Source of the DNA: Chitinophagaceae bacterium UBA1930
GTDB lineage: Bacteria > Bacteroidota > Bacteroidia > Chitinophagales > Chitinophagaceae
Assembly: GCA_002337145.1 (NCBI GenBank)
Contig: DDFK01000001.1
Location: 682,001-746,000, forward strand
Reading direction: 5' to 3'
Length of the DNA: 64,000 nt
The translations under genes were made by a program, and so were the position numbers. Shown here piece by piece: positions 24,584 to 32,566 of this stretch; the stretch's first letter is position 1, and every line of letters begins with the position of its first letter. The notes beneath the pieces are model-generated. The model was not told the DNA's origin. It worked only from the letters and a program-made list of their open reading frames with translations, and ran no database searches.

Positions 24584-24778
24584 TTACTTAAACAATGAAT
24601 AAATCAATTTCAGCAATTGGTTACTGCCTAAATCCATTACCGATACCATAAGGGTAATAATAACAGTAGCTACCAATACAATTACAGTGCTTTGCTGTAA
24701 TTGGCCCCAAGTAGGCCAAGTAACTTTTTCTACCAATTCGTGGTAGCTGTCTTTAAAGTAAGTTGAAATTTTGTTCAT
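24584..24778 (-). CDS. secE: preprotein translocase subunit SecE
   Basis: Small essential subunit of the Sec translocon, 64 residues with a single transmembrane helix (about 30-55). The amphipathic segment DSYHELVEKVTWPTWGQL is the conserved SecE signature. It lies between tRNA-Trp and nusG, its standard position. An 11-bp GGTTTAAAGTT inverted repeat (24801-24811 with 24832-24842) lies in the spacer behind it. Confidence 0.95.
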   Translation of the reverse strand: MNKISTYFKDSYHELVEKVTWPTWGQLQQSTVIVLVATVIITLMVSVMDLGSNQLLKLIYSLFK

Positions 24779-24870
24779 TCGAAAAACCTTTAACGCCTAA
24801 GGTTTAAAGTTCAATGTACTATCTATCATTAAACTTTAAACCCTAAACAATTTGAACTAAAAAATGTTAG

Positions 24871-24941
24871 CACGGGCACTAGGATTCGAACCCAGATCAA
24901 AGGTTTTGGAGACCCGTATGCTACCGTTGCACCATGCCCGT
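24871..24941 (-). tRNA. tRNA-Trp (CCA)
   Basis: A 71-nt cloverleaf on the minus strand. Acceptor arms ACGGGCA/TGCCCGT pair, the anticodon loop is CTCCAAA with CCA, and the T-arm CTGGG-TTCGAAT-CCTAG is present. The terminal CCA is not encoded. Located between tuf and secE as in many bacteria. Confidence 0.95.
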
Positions 24942-24946
24942 AGAAA

Positions 24947-25060
24947 GCTAAAAGCTATTAGCAATGAGCCAATAGCTTTTAGCATTATTTTGTAAAGATA
25001 GACTATTTATGTTATTAACAATAGCGAAAGCTATATGCCAATAGCTAAAAGCTAATAGCT
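24947..25060. repeat. palindromic word cluster between tuf and tRNA-Trp
   Basis: The word AGCTAAAAGCTA or its complement occurs three times. A 13-bp hairpin (24947-24959 with 24971-24983) is followed by a third copy near 25037-25060. It may act as a processing site or terminator downstream of tuf. Confidence 0.6.
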
Positions 25061-25070
25061 ATCCTTATAC

Positions 25071-26258
25071 TTATTTAACAATTTCAGTAACCTGACCGGC
25101 ACCTACTGTACGTCCACCTTCACGGATAGCGAATTTCAAACCTTTCTCCATCGCGATTGGTTGGATCAACTTAACAGAAATGCTTACGTTATCACCAGGC
25201 ATTACCATTTCAGTTCCTTCTGGCAACATAACTTCACCAGTTACGTCTGTAGTACGGAAGTAGAACTGAGGACGGTACTTGTTAAAGAATGGAGTGTGAC
25301 GTCCACCTTCGTCTTTGCTCAATACGTAAACCTCACCTTTAAATTCAGTGTGCGGAGTGATAGAACCTGGTTTACAGATAACCATACCACGACGGATTTG
25401 AGATTTCTCAATACCACGTAGCAACAGACCTGCGTTGTCACCAGCTTCACCTTCGTCCAATAATTTTTTGAACATTTCAACACCAGTACAAGTTGAGTTC
25501 AAAGGGCTTTCCATTAAACCAACAATTTCAACTGCTTCACCTACTTTGATACGACCTCTTTCGATACGGCCAGTAGCAACAGTACCACGACCAGTGATAG
25601 AGAATACGTCCTCAACGCTCATCAAGAACGGTAAATCTACCGGACGTGGAGGCAAAGGAATGTAAGTATCAACCGCTTCCATCAATTCGTTTACTTTTTC
25701 AACCCATTGTGCTTCACCAGCCAAAGCACCAGTTGCAGAACCTTTGATGATTGGAGTGTTGTCGCCATCGAAACCGTTCTTAGTCAAGATTTCACGGATT
25801 TCCATTTCAACCAGTTCCAACAATTCAGGATCGTCAACCAAGTCAACTTTATTCATGAAAACAACCATTTTAGGAACGCCTACCTGACGAGCCAAAAGGA
25901 TGTGTTCTTTAGTTTGTGGCATAGGACCATCTGTAGAAGCAACTACAAGGATGGCACCGTCCATTTGTGCAGCACCAGTGATCATGTTCTTCACATAGTC
26001 GGCGTGACCTGGACAGTCAACGTGTGCATAGTGACGGCTAGCAGTTTGGTACTCAACGTGAGCCGTGTTGATTGTGATACCACGCTCTCTTTCTTCAGGA
26101 GCACCATCAATTTCATCATACTTCTTAGCTTGTGCCAAACCTTTTTGAGAAAGGATGGTAGTAATAGCTGCTGTCAATGTTGTTTTACCATGGTCAACGT
26201 GGCCAATGGTACCAACGTTTACGTGAGGTTTCTCCCTCTTAAAGGTCTCTTTAGACAT
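25071..26258 (-). CDS. tuf: elongation factor Tu
   Basis: GTPase that delivers aminoacyl-tRNA to the ribosome. The 395 residues contain the P-loop GHVDHGKT (19-26), the switch II DCPGHADY, NKVD for guanine recognition, and the two beta-barrel domains ending VGAGQVTEIVK. Length and motifs are complete. It lies in a four-tRNA operon upstream of tRNA-Trp, secE and nusG. The long opposite-strand open frames across it are shadows of its strong codon bias. Confidence 0.98.
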   Translation of the reverse strand: MSKETFKREKPHVNVGTIGHVDHGKTTLTAAITTILSQKGLAQAKKYDEIDGAPEERERGITINTAHVEYQTASRHYAHVDCPGHADYVKNMITGAAQMDGAILVVASTDGPMPQTKEHILLARQVGVPKMVVFMNKVDLVDDPELLELVEMEIREILTKNGFDGDNTPIIKGSATGALAGEAQWVEKVNELMEAVDTYIPLPPRPVDLPFLMSVEDVFSITGRGTVATGRIERGRIKVGEAVEIVGLMESPLNSTCTGVEMFKKLLDEGEAGDNAGLLLRGIEKSQIRRGMVICKPGSITPHTEFKGEVYVLSKDEGGRHTPFFNKYRPQFYFRTTDVTGEVMLPEGTEMVMPGDNVSISVKLIQPIAMEKGLKFAIREGGRTVGAGQVTEIVK

Positions 26259-26385
26259 CTTTATCGTTTTTTAGTGTTGTTTATAAATCGCTGTCAACAA
26301 GCATTTGCCTATCGACCATAGCTTTCTGTTTTTAAACCTTTTACATCTGGTTTACAAGATGTGCCCAACCTAAAGCCGGGCGGGG

Positions 26386-26457
26386 AGCCGTTAGTGAGAA
26401 TCGAACTCACGACCTCTTCCCTACCAAGGAAGTGCTCTACCCCTGAGCTACAACGGC
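26386..26457 (-). tRNA. tRNA-Thr (GGU)
   Basis: A 72-nt cloverleaf on the minus strand. GCCGTTG pairs with TAACGGC in the acceptor, and the anticodon stem CTTCC/GGAAG closes a loop with GGT. CCA is not encoded. Fourth tRNA of the cluster, directly before tuf. Confidence 0.94.
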
Positions 26458-26551
26458 TTCTTTACAAAGTCATTGAGTCAGTGATAGTCAATAAGCCATT
26501 GCAATTACAAAAATGACCCTGACTTATTGACTAAGTGACTTCCATTTTTTG

Positions 26552-26624
26552 AGCGGAAGACCAGGCTCGAACTGGCCACCTGAAGCTTGGAAGGCTACCG
26601 CTCTACCAAATGAGCTACTTCCGC
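26552..26624 (-). tRNA. tRNA-Gly (UCC)
   Basis: A 73-nt cloverleaf on the minus strand. Acceptor arms GCGGAAG/CTTCCGC pair, the anticodon loop is CTTCCAA with TCC, and a T-loop TTCGAGC is present. Third tRNA of the cluster. Confidence 0.94.
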
Positions 26625-26702
26625 TTGTAAAAAACCTGTTTAAAGAAAATGTTCGGTATAAAAATCCAAACCAGAACCATCAACTTTAAACTCAAAGAAC
26701 TG

Positions 26703-26785
<83 letters not shown>

Positions 26786-26806
26786 AAAAAATCAAGAACT
26801 TTATTG

Positions 26807-26879
26807 AGCCGAGGAAGGGAGTCGAACCCACGACCTGCTGATTACAAATCAGCTGCTCTACCAACTGAGCTACCTCGGC
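26807..26879 (-). tRNA. tRNA-Thr (UGU)
   Basis: A 73-nt cloverleaf. GCCGAGG pairs with CCTCGGC, and stem GCTGA..TCAGC encloses the TGT anticodon. First tRNA of the operon, about 45 bp after the predicted transcription start. Confidence 0.95.
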
Positions 26880-26926
26880 TTATTTTATCTCCAAAGACTT
26901 AAGAACTACTCCTTTTTTCGGGATGG

Positions 26927-26956
26927 CAAAGGTAATGGAAAACTGATACCAACAAA
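26927..26956 (-). promoter_or_regulatory. promoter of the tRNA-tuf-secE-nusG operon
   Basis: On the minus strand TTTG (26956-26953) is followed after 18 nt by TACCTTTG (26934-26927). Both Bacteroidota elements are present with good spacing, making this the clearest promoter in the window. Confidence 0.65.
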
Positions 26957-27022
26957 ATTCTTGAAAAGATTTTTTTTCAGGTTTTTTATTTCATGGAACA
27001 AAAACCCTGAAAGCCTTTGGTA

Positions 27023-27283
27023 TCAAGGAATCTGGAGTTTGTTTTCTAAGGGATTCTCGGAAGAAAAAACAATCGGCACCGAATCGTTCGGAATAACCGT
27101 GTTGTTTACTTCTGCACTATCCTTATAAATTTTGCCCCCGTTGTTAAACCAGTAGCTGATACGCAGTTGTCCGCTTGCCAAATGTTTACGTTCGGTTATA
27201 TGGGCATACCCCTGGTGGTGCTTATTGCCGCATGCCGTAACCAGCATACCCAAAAACAATATAGCCACCATGTTTTTTTTCAT
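27023..27283 (-). CDS. small lipoprotein, unknown function
   Basis: An 86-residue protein. ATG at 27283 is chosen since it gives a compact signal and lipobox (LGMLVTAC); an in-frame upstream start adds nine unlikely residues. The short mature part has no recognised domain. It is separated by a terminator from the gene at 27346, so it has its own transcript. It has no exact promoter box, but TTTGCAGC directly before the ATG resembles the start region at 29215. Confidence 0.6.
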   Translation of the reverse strand: MKKNMVAILFLGMLVTACGNKHHQGYAHITERKHLASGQLRISYWFNNGGKIYKDSAEVNNTVIPNDSVPIVFSSENPLENKLQIP

Positions 27284-27290
27284 GCTGCAA

Positions 27291-27322
27291 ATAAAAGAAA
27301 AAGGCTTCAATTGAAGCCTTTT
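27291..27322 (-). terminator. palindromic terminator
   Basis: A perfect 24-bp palindrome (27299-27322, AAAAGGCTTCAA arm) is followed on the minus strand by TCTTTTATTT. It lies 24 bp after the stop of the gene at 27346. Confidence 0.75.
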
Positions 27323-27345
27323 ATTGTAAAGTTGTCCAATAGGTA

Positions 27346-27780
27346 TTAGTGCATTCCTGGAAACCAGGGCCTGCCAACGCCAGTCCTAAAAGGCCAAGGC
27401 ACAACTGCCAGTATCAGGATAAAGGCAATGGTGTAAAGGATGGCTGTTTTTTTGGTGTTCCCAGTTTTTTTAAGTGATACATGGCCAATAGTGATCAGTG
27501 CTATTGCCAATATCATCCCTGTAATATGCTCTACTGCCCAAAAACGTATGGGGGCTATTTTCATGGCCTCGGCACCATAGGTTTTCAATAATTCAAAACC
27601 CATCTGGCCAAAAAAATACTGACATAGCCCCAACACCAAAGTGGTATGTGCAGTAATCAACAGCCATTTACTCAGTGCAATAACCTTATTGCCGCCAAAC
27701 AGTTTTATAATGTTTATGATTAATAAAACAATGATTACCCAACGCAATAAACTGTGCAAATGAAGCAGTCCGGTGTACAT
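27346..27780 (-). CDS. cytochrome b-like small membrane protein
   Basis: A 144-residue protein with four predicted transmembrane helices and recurring His residues at or near helix ends (HLHSLLRW, AHTTLVLG, VEHITGM, GHVSLKK). Similar Bacteroidota proteins are often labelled cytochrome B, but haem binding is only a suggestion from the His pattern. It ends with GRPWFPGMH. It is a single-gene unit with a terminator after it. Confidence 0.6.
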   Translation of the reverse strand: MYTGLLHLHSLLRWVIIVLLIINIIKLFGGNKVIALSKWLLITAHTTLVLGLCQYFFGQMGFELLKTYGAEAMKIAPIRFWAVEHITGMILAIALITIGHVSLKKTGNTKKTAILYTIAFILILAVVPWPFRTGVGRPWFPGMH

Positions 27781-27964
27781 AACTGTGGTTTTTGGTTATA
27801 AAAAGGCAAAGTAAACCTACAAACCACAAACCACCAATAATTAAACCTATGGTATTGACACATTTTAAATTGTTGCCAGTATCGAACAATGCCATGGTTA
27901 ACAAGCTTACCATGTCATTGTTCGGCTTGACAATTTATTGTTTTAAACAGAATACACTACTCAC

Positions 27965-29053
27965 CTACTCTACCCAGTCTGCAATGAAAATATTGGTATC
28001 GTGCGTGCCACCGTTGTTCCGGTTGCTGCAAAAAATAATTTTCTTGCCATCGGGGCTAAACATGGGAAAGGCATCAAAACCCTTGTCATGGCTGATTTTA
28101 GTAAGGTTGCCCCCTTTTTCATCTATTGTGTACAGGTTAAAAGGAAAGCCCCTTTTATACTCTTGGTTGGATGCAAAAATGATGCGTTTGCTATCGGGCA
28201 TAAATGCAGGTGCCCAGTTTGCCTGTCCAAAATTGGTTACCTGATGTGCATCGCTTCCGTCCACATTGGCCACCCAAACTTCCATATTGGTAGGTGCCAC
28301 TAAATCCTGTGCAAGAAAGTCCTTGTACTCTTTTATTTCCGCTTCTGTTTTTGGGCGGCTTGCACGCCAGATTATTTTCTTGCCATCGGGACTAAACCAT
28401 GCACCTCCATCGTATCCCAATGTATTGGTAAAGCGTTTTACTTTATAGGTTTTCAGGTCCATCAGGTACAGATCTAAATCGCCATCACGAACAGAAGTAA
28501 ACACCATTGTCTTTCCATCTGGCGAAATGGTACCTTCTGCATCATAACCTTTGGTATCGGTCAATTGCTTAATGATTTTACCAGAAGTATCTGCCAAAAA
28601 AATATCGAAGCTGGCATAAATGGGCCAAATGTATTTGTTGCCATATTTTTTTCTATCGGGCAATGGTGGGCAGGTATCTGCACCCAAATGTGTGGATGCA
28701 TAAATAATGTGTTTACCATCCTTCAATACAGCAGGGCAAGTAGTTCTTCCCTTACCAGTGCTTACCAATTTGGGGTTTATTTTTTCGCCGTATTTTGTAG
28801 GGGCTTTAGCAAGAAAAATCTGGTCGCACTGCAAACCTTCCTTAGGGTTTGTTTTCTGAAAAATAATGTACTTGCCATCAAAGCTCCAATAGGCTTCGGC
28901 ATTGTCGCCACCAAAAGTTAGTTGCTGTACATTTTTAAAATGTTTTTCATCGGCATAGTGAACAGAATCGGCAACTGCGGGCTGGTTGCCATGTTGTGCA
29001 AATGACTGGATAGTGAACAAGAGGGCCAGAAAGGAGATTGATCGTTTTTTCAT
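27965..29053 (-). CDS. exported TolB/WD40-like beta-propeller protein
   Basis: A 362-residue protein. ATG at 29053 is chosen because it gives a clean signal peptide ending SFAQ. The mature part has repeated PD40-type blades: YWSFDGKYIIFQK, TISPDGKTMVFTSVRDG, WFSPDGKKIIWRA, AFMPDSKRIIFAS and MFSPDGKKIIFCSNR, each with the SPDGKKI signature. Such propellers bind peptides or partner proteins in the periplasm. There is no peptidase domain. Function beyond binding is unknown. Confidence 0.88.
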   Translation of the reverse strand: MKKRSISFLALLFTIQSFAQHGNQPAVADSVHYADEKHFKNVQQLTFGGDNAEAYWSFDGKYIIFQKTNPKEGLQCDQIFLAKAPTKYGEKINPKLVSTGKGRTTCPAVLKDGKHIIYASTHLGADTCPPLPDRKKYGNKYIWPIYASFDIFLADTSGKIIKQLTDTKGYDAEGTISPDGKTMVFTSVRDGDLDLYLMDLKTYKVKRFTNTLGYDGGAWFSPDGKKIIWRASRPKTEAEIKEYKDFLAQDLVAPTNMEVWVANVDGSDAHQVTNFGQANWAPAFMPDSKRIIFASNQEYKRGFPFNLYTIDEKGGNLTKISHDKGFDAFPMFSPDGKKIIFCSNRNNGGTHDTNIFIADWVE

Positions 29054-29140
29054 GTAAGCTTTTGTTTTTAATAACACCATCAAACCTGTACCACTGTTTT
29101 AGAGTCAGGCAACAGGTTTTGACTATTGTAAAATAATCGC

Positions 29141-29148
29141 CAAAACTA
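29141..29148 (-). promoter_or_regulatory. TAnnTTTG box upstream of the propeller gene
   Basis: The minus strand reads TAGTTTTG, an exact match, 87 nt before the ATG at 29053. Confidence 0.35.
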
Positions 29149-29202
29149 TTGTGTACCATCGAAGTAAATGTCAGAAAAAAGTCACGATGCAAAAAGCAGG
29201 AC

Positions 29203-29210
29203 TATTTTTG
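29203..29210 (+). promoter_or_regulatory. TAnnTTTG promoter box abutting a start codon
   Basis: Reads TATTTTTG, with CAGC then ATG at 29215. A leaderless mRNA is predicted. Confidence 0.5.
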
Positions 29211-29214
29211 CAGC

Positions 29215-29997
29215 ATGAAAAAGTACCTGCTCATTTGTTGCTGCATCTCGATGCTGGCGTTGGCCTGTAAGGATGAGAACGAAAAGAAAATTCCGGCAAC
29301 CTATATCAGTAACTTACAGAAACAATTGGCCAAAAACCCCGACAGCGTTAGACTTAGGTTGGTTTTAGTAAGCACATTAGACAGTGCAGGCCTGTATAAA
29401 GATGCACTTGCACAAATGGATATATTGATTAGCAAGGACAGCCTGAACAATGCATTCTGGTTCAGGAAGGGGATGGTACAGGAACATGCTGCAGATACTG
29501 TTAATGCCATTGTTTCGTACAACAGGGCCATACGTATTTACCCTTCGGTTGATGTTTTGTTATCGCTGGCCAACCTATACGCAGAAACCAGGAACAATAA
29601 AACAATGGCAGTTTGTGCTACCATTCAGCAGTTGTACCCAGACAGGGAACATTTGGGAGAAGCTGCTTTTTTTGAAGGTGTGTACAATGCAAGGATCGGC
29701 AATAAAGAAAAGGCCTTAGAGCTGTTCAATACCTGCATCAATTACAATTACACATTGATGGATACTTACGTAGAAAAAGGTGCTTTGCTCTACGAAAACA
29801 AACAGTACAAAGAAGCATTGGATGTTTTTAAAACAGCTGCTTCTATAAACAACACCTATGTGTATGCCTATTATTGGCAAGGCAAATGTTATGAGGCGAT
29901 GAACAACAAAACAGAAGCCATTAGCAATTATGAAAAAACATTGTCGATAGACAAAAGTTTTGATGACGCCGCAACAGCATTGAAGCGGTTAAAGTAA
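29215..29997 (+). CDS. TPR lipoprotein
   Basis: A 260-residue protein. ATG at 29215 gives a signal with lipobox (LALAC), supported by the promoter box 4 bp before it. The mature part consists of TPR-like repeats (DALAQMDILISKDSLNNAFW, IVSYNRAIRIYPSVDVLLSL, ALELFNTCINYNYTLMDTYV, ALDVFKTAASINNTYVYAY, AISNYEKTLSIDKSFDDAAT). TPRs mediate protein contacts, probably at the outer membrane or periplasm. Partner unknown; single gene upstream of rpe. Confidence 0.85.
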   Translation: MKKYLLICCCISMLALACKDENEKKIPATYISNLQKQLAKNPDSVRLRLVLVSTLDSAGLYKDALAQMDILISKDSLNNAFWFRKGMVQEHAADTVNAIVSYNRAIRIYPSVDVLLSLANLYAETRNNKTMAVCATIQQLYPDREHLGEAAFFEGVYNARIGNKEKALELFNTCINYNYTLMDTYVEKGALLYENKQYKEALDVFKTAASINNTYVYAYYWQGKCYEAMNNKTEAISNYEKTLSIDKSFDDAATALKRLK

Positions 29998-30045
29998 GAA
30001 TGAATAGATAAAAGAAAGACGGCTTAGATAATTGTTGCACAACAA

Positions 30046-30053
30046 TACCTTTG
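30046..30053 (+). promoter_or_regulatory. TAnnTTTG promoter box for rpe
   Basis: Reads TACCTTTG, an exact match, 37 nt before the ATG. Confidence 0.5.
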
Positions 30054-30090
30054 CTGCATTAGCCCGATTAAACAATTAAATTTTCCTTTT

Positions 30091-30738
30091 ATGCCCATTG
30101 TAGCACCATCATTATTAAGTGCCAATTTTATTGACCTGCAGGCCGATTGCAATATGCTGAACGAGAGCCAGGCAGACTGGTTTCATTTAGATGTCATGGA
30201 TGGAAGGTTTGTGCCCAATATCAGCTTTGGCCCCATGATTATTGAATTTATACGCAAGGCCACTACCAAGTTTTGCGATGTGCATTTAATGATTAAGCAG
30301 CCTGAGCATTTTGCCGAGCAATTTAAAAATGCCGGTGCCGATGGACTTACCGTGCATGTAGAAGCATGTACGCACCTGCACCGTAACATTCAACAAATAA
30401 AGGGACTGGGCATGAAGGCGGGCATAGCATTGAATCCGCACACACCCATTGCATCGCTGGTTGATATTGTTCAGGATATTGACATGGTTTGTTTAATGAG
30501 TGTGAACCCGGGTTTTGGTGGGCAGAAGTTCATTCCTCAGACCTTGGAAAAAATCAAACAGCTAAGGCAAATGGCCAATGATAGGAACAAGCCTTTGCAT
30601 ATTGAGATTGATGGAGGAGTGACGCTTGACAATGCTAAGGAAATTATTGAAGCCGGTGCAGATGTATTGGTAGCTGGCAATACCGTTTTCAGGTCTGCCA
30701 ACCCAACTGAAACCATTGCCCGACTGAAAGCATTGTAA
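30091..30738 (+). CDS. rpe: ribulose-phosphate 3-epimerase
   Basis: TIM-barrel enzyme of the pentose phosphate pathway that interconverts ribulose 5-phosphate and xylulose 5-phosphate. The 215 residues are the usual length. The metal and catalytic residues are visible in HLDVMDGRFVPNISFGP (His32, Asp34), DVHLMI (His65), SVNPGFGGQKF and EIDGGV. It is a singleton with a promoter box and a bidirectional terminator. Confidence 0.97.
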   Translation: MPIVAPSLLSANFIDLQADCNMLNESQADWFHLDVMDGRFVPNISFGPMIIEFIRKATTKFCDVHLMIKQPEHFAEQFKNAGADGLTVHVEACTHLHRNIQQIKGLGMKAGIALNPHTPIASLVDIVQDIDMVCLMSVNPGFGGQKFIPQTLEKIKQLRQMANDRNKPLHIEIDGGVTLDNAKEIIEAGADVLVAGNTVFRSANPTETIARLKAL

Positions 30739-30787
30739 CGAGAGAGTTAAAAGTAATTTATTAGACAGGTATTAGAAAACATGGTAC

Positions 30788-30828
30788 ACAAACTAAAAGG
30801 CTCTCCAATGGAGAGCCTTTTAGTTTGT
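30788..30828. terminator. 19-bp bidirectional hairpin after rpe
   Basis: Perfect arms 30788-30806 and 30810-30828 enclose a 3-nt loop. The core AAAAGGCTCTCC and its complement carry A and T runs on both sides, so it can serve rpe (+) and the T9SS cargo gene (-). Confidence 0.85.
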
Positions 30829-30846
30829 TGTGTATCTTCAAAAAAG

Positions 30847-32436
30847 TTATTGCTTAATGAATTTTGTAGCATTCATTGTACCTGCGTTTTCAAATACAAC
30901 CAGATAGTTGCCTTTAACCAACCTGCTTACATCGATGCTGCTTTGTGTAGCACCTGCCTGTACGCTGTATTGCATCAGTTTCTTGCCTTCAATGCTCAAC
31001 ACTTTAATAGTTGCTCCATTGTTGGCTTTAGTGTGCGACAAAATAGCTGTGCTGCTTACCGGGTTAGGGAACACATCCAGGCTAATGCTTTGTTTGGCAT
31101 TCAATGCAACAACTGCACTGTATTTAAAAGAACCGTCTTTGTCGGTAATTTTTAAACGGTAGTATGTAGTACCAGTTGCAGCAACTGCATCGGTATAGCT
31201 ATAACTGTTGGTTGAAGCATTCTTTGCAGCTACAAAATCAAGCTGGGTGAAGCTTTTGCCGTCTTTGCTTTTTTCGATTGCGAAACCGCTAACGTTGATT
31301 TCGTTTATGCTAGACCAAGCCAAAGAAGCTTTACCACCAACCAATGAAGCGGTGAATGATTGCATTGAAAGAGGCACAACTGAACCTGGTGCGAAATCTA
31401 AACCCCTAAATGCTGTATTTGTTGCAGCTGTTGCAATAGAGGTTGGGCTTGTTGCTGCTATAGTAACATTATAACCAGTAGCATCAACCAATGAAAAAAT
31501 ATTGGTACCATTTGCAATATACAAAGTAGCAACAGAGCCAGCAACTGAACCAGTAATACCACGTGCACCGTTTCCTGTAACGGCAACACTTCCGTTTGCT
31601 ACCCAAGATCCAGCTACCAAAGAATATTTTTGTATCCCTGTACCTGATGCATCGTCAGCAACATAAAGTACATCTGGTCCGGGAACTGCTGCACTTAAAT
31701 CTGCAAGCCAAAATTGATAAGGACTACCAGTAGTAGGAAAGCTAGGTAATTGCGTAATTGTTTGACCCGCAACTGTCGGTAACCCAGTACCTACAGATGC
31801 TACACGTAAAGAGCCAGAACCTGTACTAATGTAAAGCTGTCCTCCAAATATATCAATTGCACGAATATTCGTACTGGTAGTAGAAATTTGTGTAGAAGTT
31901 GTACTGCCATAAGTAAAATATCTTACACCACCTGCTCCGCCAACTCCCCACATATCGGTACCGTTGGTAGAAATGATGCTTCTAGGGTTGCTTCCATCGG
32001 AAAAATCCGTTAATGAAGTGGAGGCATCTACAACACCTGCACTATTTACCCTGGCTACTGTCCTGTTTACACTGGCAGAAGCTGAACTGGTTATACTTGC
32101 AGTAGCTAAAGCAGCATCATATCCCGTTACTAACAGATATGCACCATCTGTACTTCTTTGAATCATTCCTTCGCTTGTAGCGGTACCACTACAAATAAGA
32201 CGTTTGTTGCTGCCTGATGCTGTAGTAGGCAATGCAATAGACTGAACCAATGTACCAGTAACAGTATATTCATCCAAAAAAGCCGCAGTTCCAACATTGC
32301 TTAAAGCCGCAGATCCGTCGCCAGCTCGGAAAACTACCAAGTTGCCTGCCCCAAAAGCCGCTGCTGTTTTTTGAGTGTTTTGGGCAATTGCTCCAAGCGT
32401 TGCTAACGAAAGGCAGAGTGTAAAGATTCTCTTCAT
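30847..32436 (-). CDS. type IX secretion cargo protein with C-terminal sorting domain
   Basis: A 529-residue exported protein: signal peptide (LSLATLGAIAQ), a long Thr/Ser/Ala-rich beta-rich region of about 330 residues, and a fibronectin-like segment (SFTASLVGGKASLAWSS). The C-terminal T9SS type A sorting domain has SLDVFPNPVSSTAILSH, IKVLSIEGKKLM and LVKGNYLVVFEN, ending FIKQ. The sorting domain directs export by the type IX system and is usually cleaved, leaving the protein on the surface or released. The central region could be a propeller, but I do not recognise the family. It is divergent from a TonB-dependent receptor. Confidence 0.88.
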   Translation of the reverse strand: MKRIFTLCLSLATLGAIAQNTQKTAAAFGAGNLVVFRAGDGSAALSNVGTAAFLDEYTVTGTLVQSIALPTTASGSNKRLICSGTATSEGMIQRSTDGAYLLVTGYDAALATASITSSASASVNRTVARVNSAGVVDASTSLTDFSDGSNPRSIISTNGTDMWGVGGAGGVRYFTYGSTTSTQISTTSTNIRAIDIFGGQLYISTGSGSLRVASVGTGLPTVAGQTITQLPSFPTTGSPYQFWLADLSAAVPGPDVLYVADDASGTGIQKYSLVAGSWVANGSVAVTGNGARGITGSVAGSVATLYIANGTNIFSLVDATGYNVTIAATSPTSIATAATNTAFRGLDFAPGSVVPLSMQSFTASLVGGKASLAWSSINEINVSGFAIEKSKDGKSFTQLDFVAAKNASTNSYSYTDAVAATGTTYYRLKITDKDGSFKYSAVVALNAKQSISLDVFPNPVSSTAILSHTKANNGATIKVLSIEGKKLMQYSVQAGATQSSIDVSRLVKGNYLVVFENAGTMNATKFIKQ

Positions 32437-32566
32437 AACAATAATTTTTTAAATGATTCCACAAAATACGTGTTTCTTAAGTTCTTTTTAATCAAAACTT
32501 CATTTTTTTAATCCACAGATAATATTCAAGGCCCAATCCCTATCTTCATTGCTATAATAAACAGGC

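Noticed and set aside
25707..26321. 204-residue open frame on the plus strand across tuf
   Set aside because: It is antisense to the strongly conserved tuf gene; no signal, start context or motif supports it. High codon bias in tuf keeps the opposite strand open.
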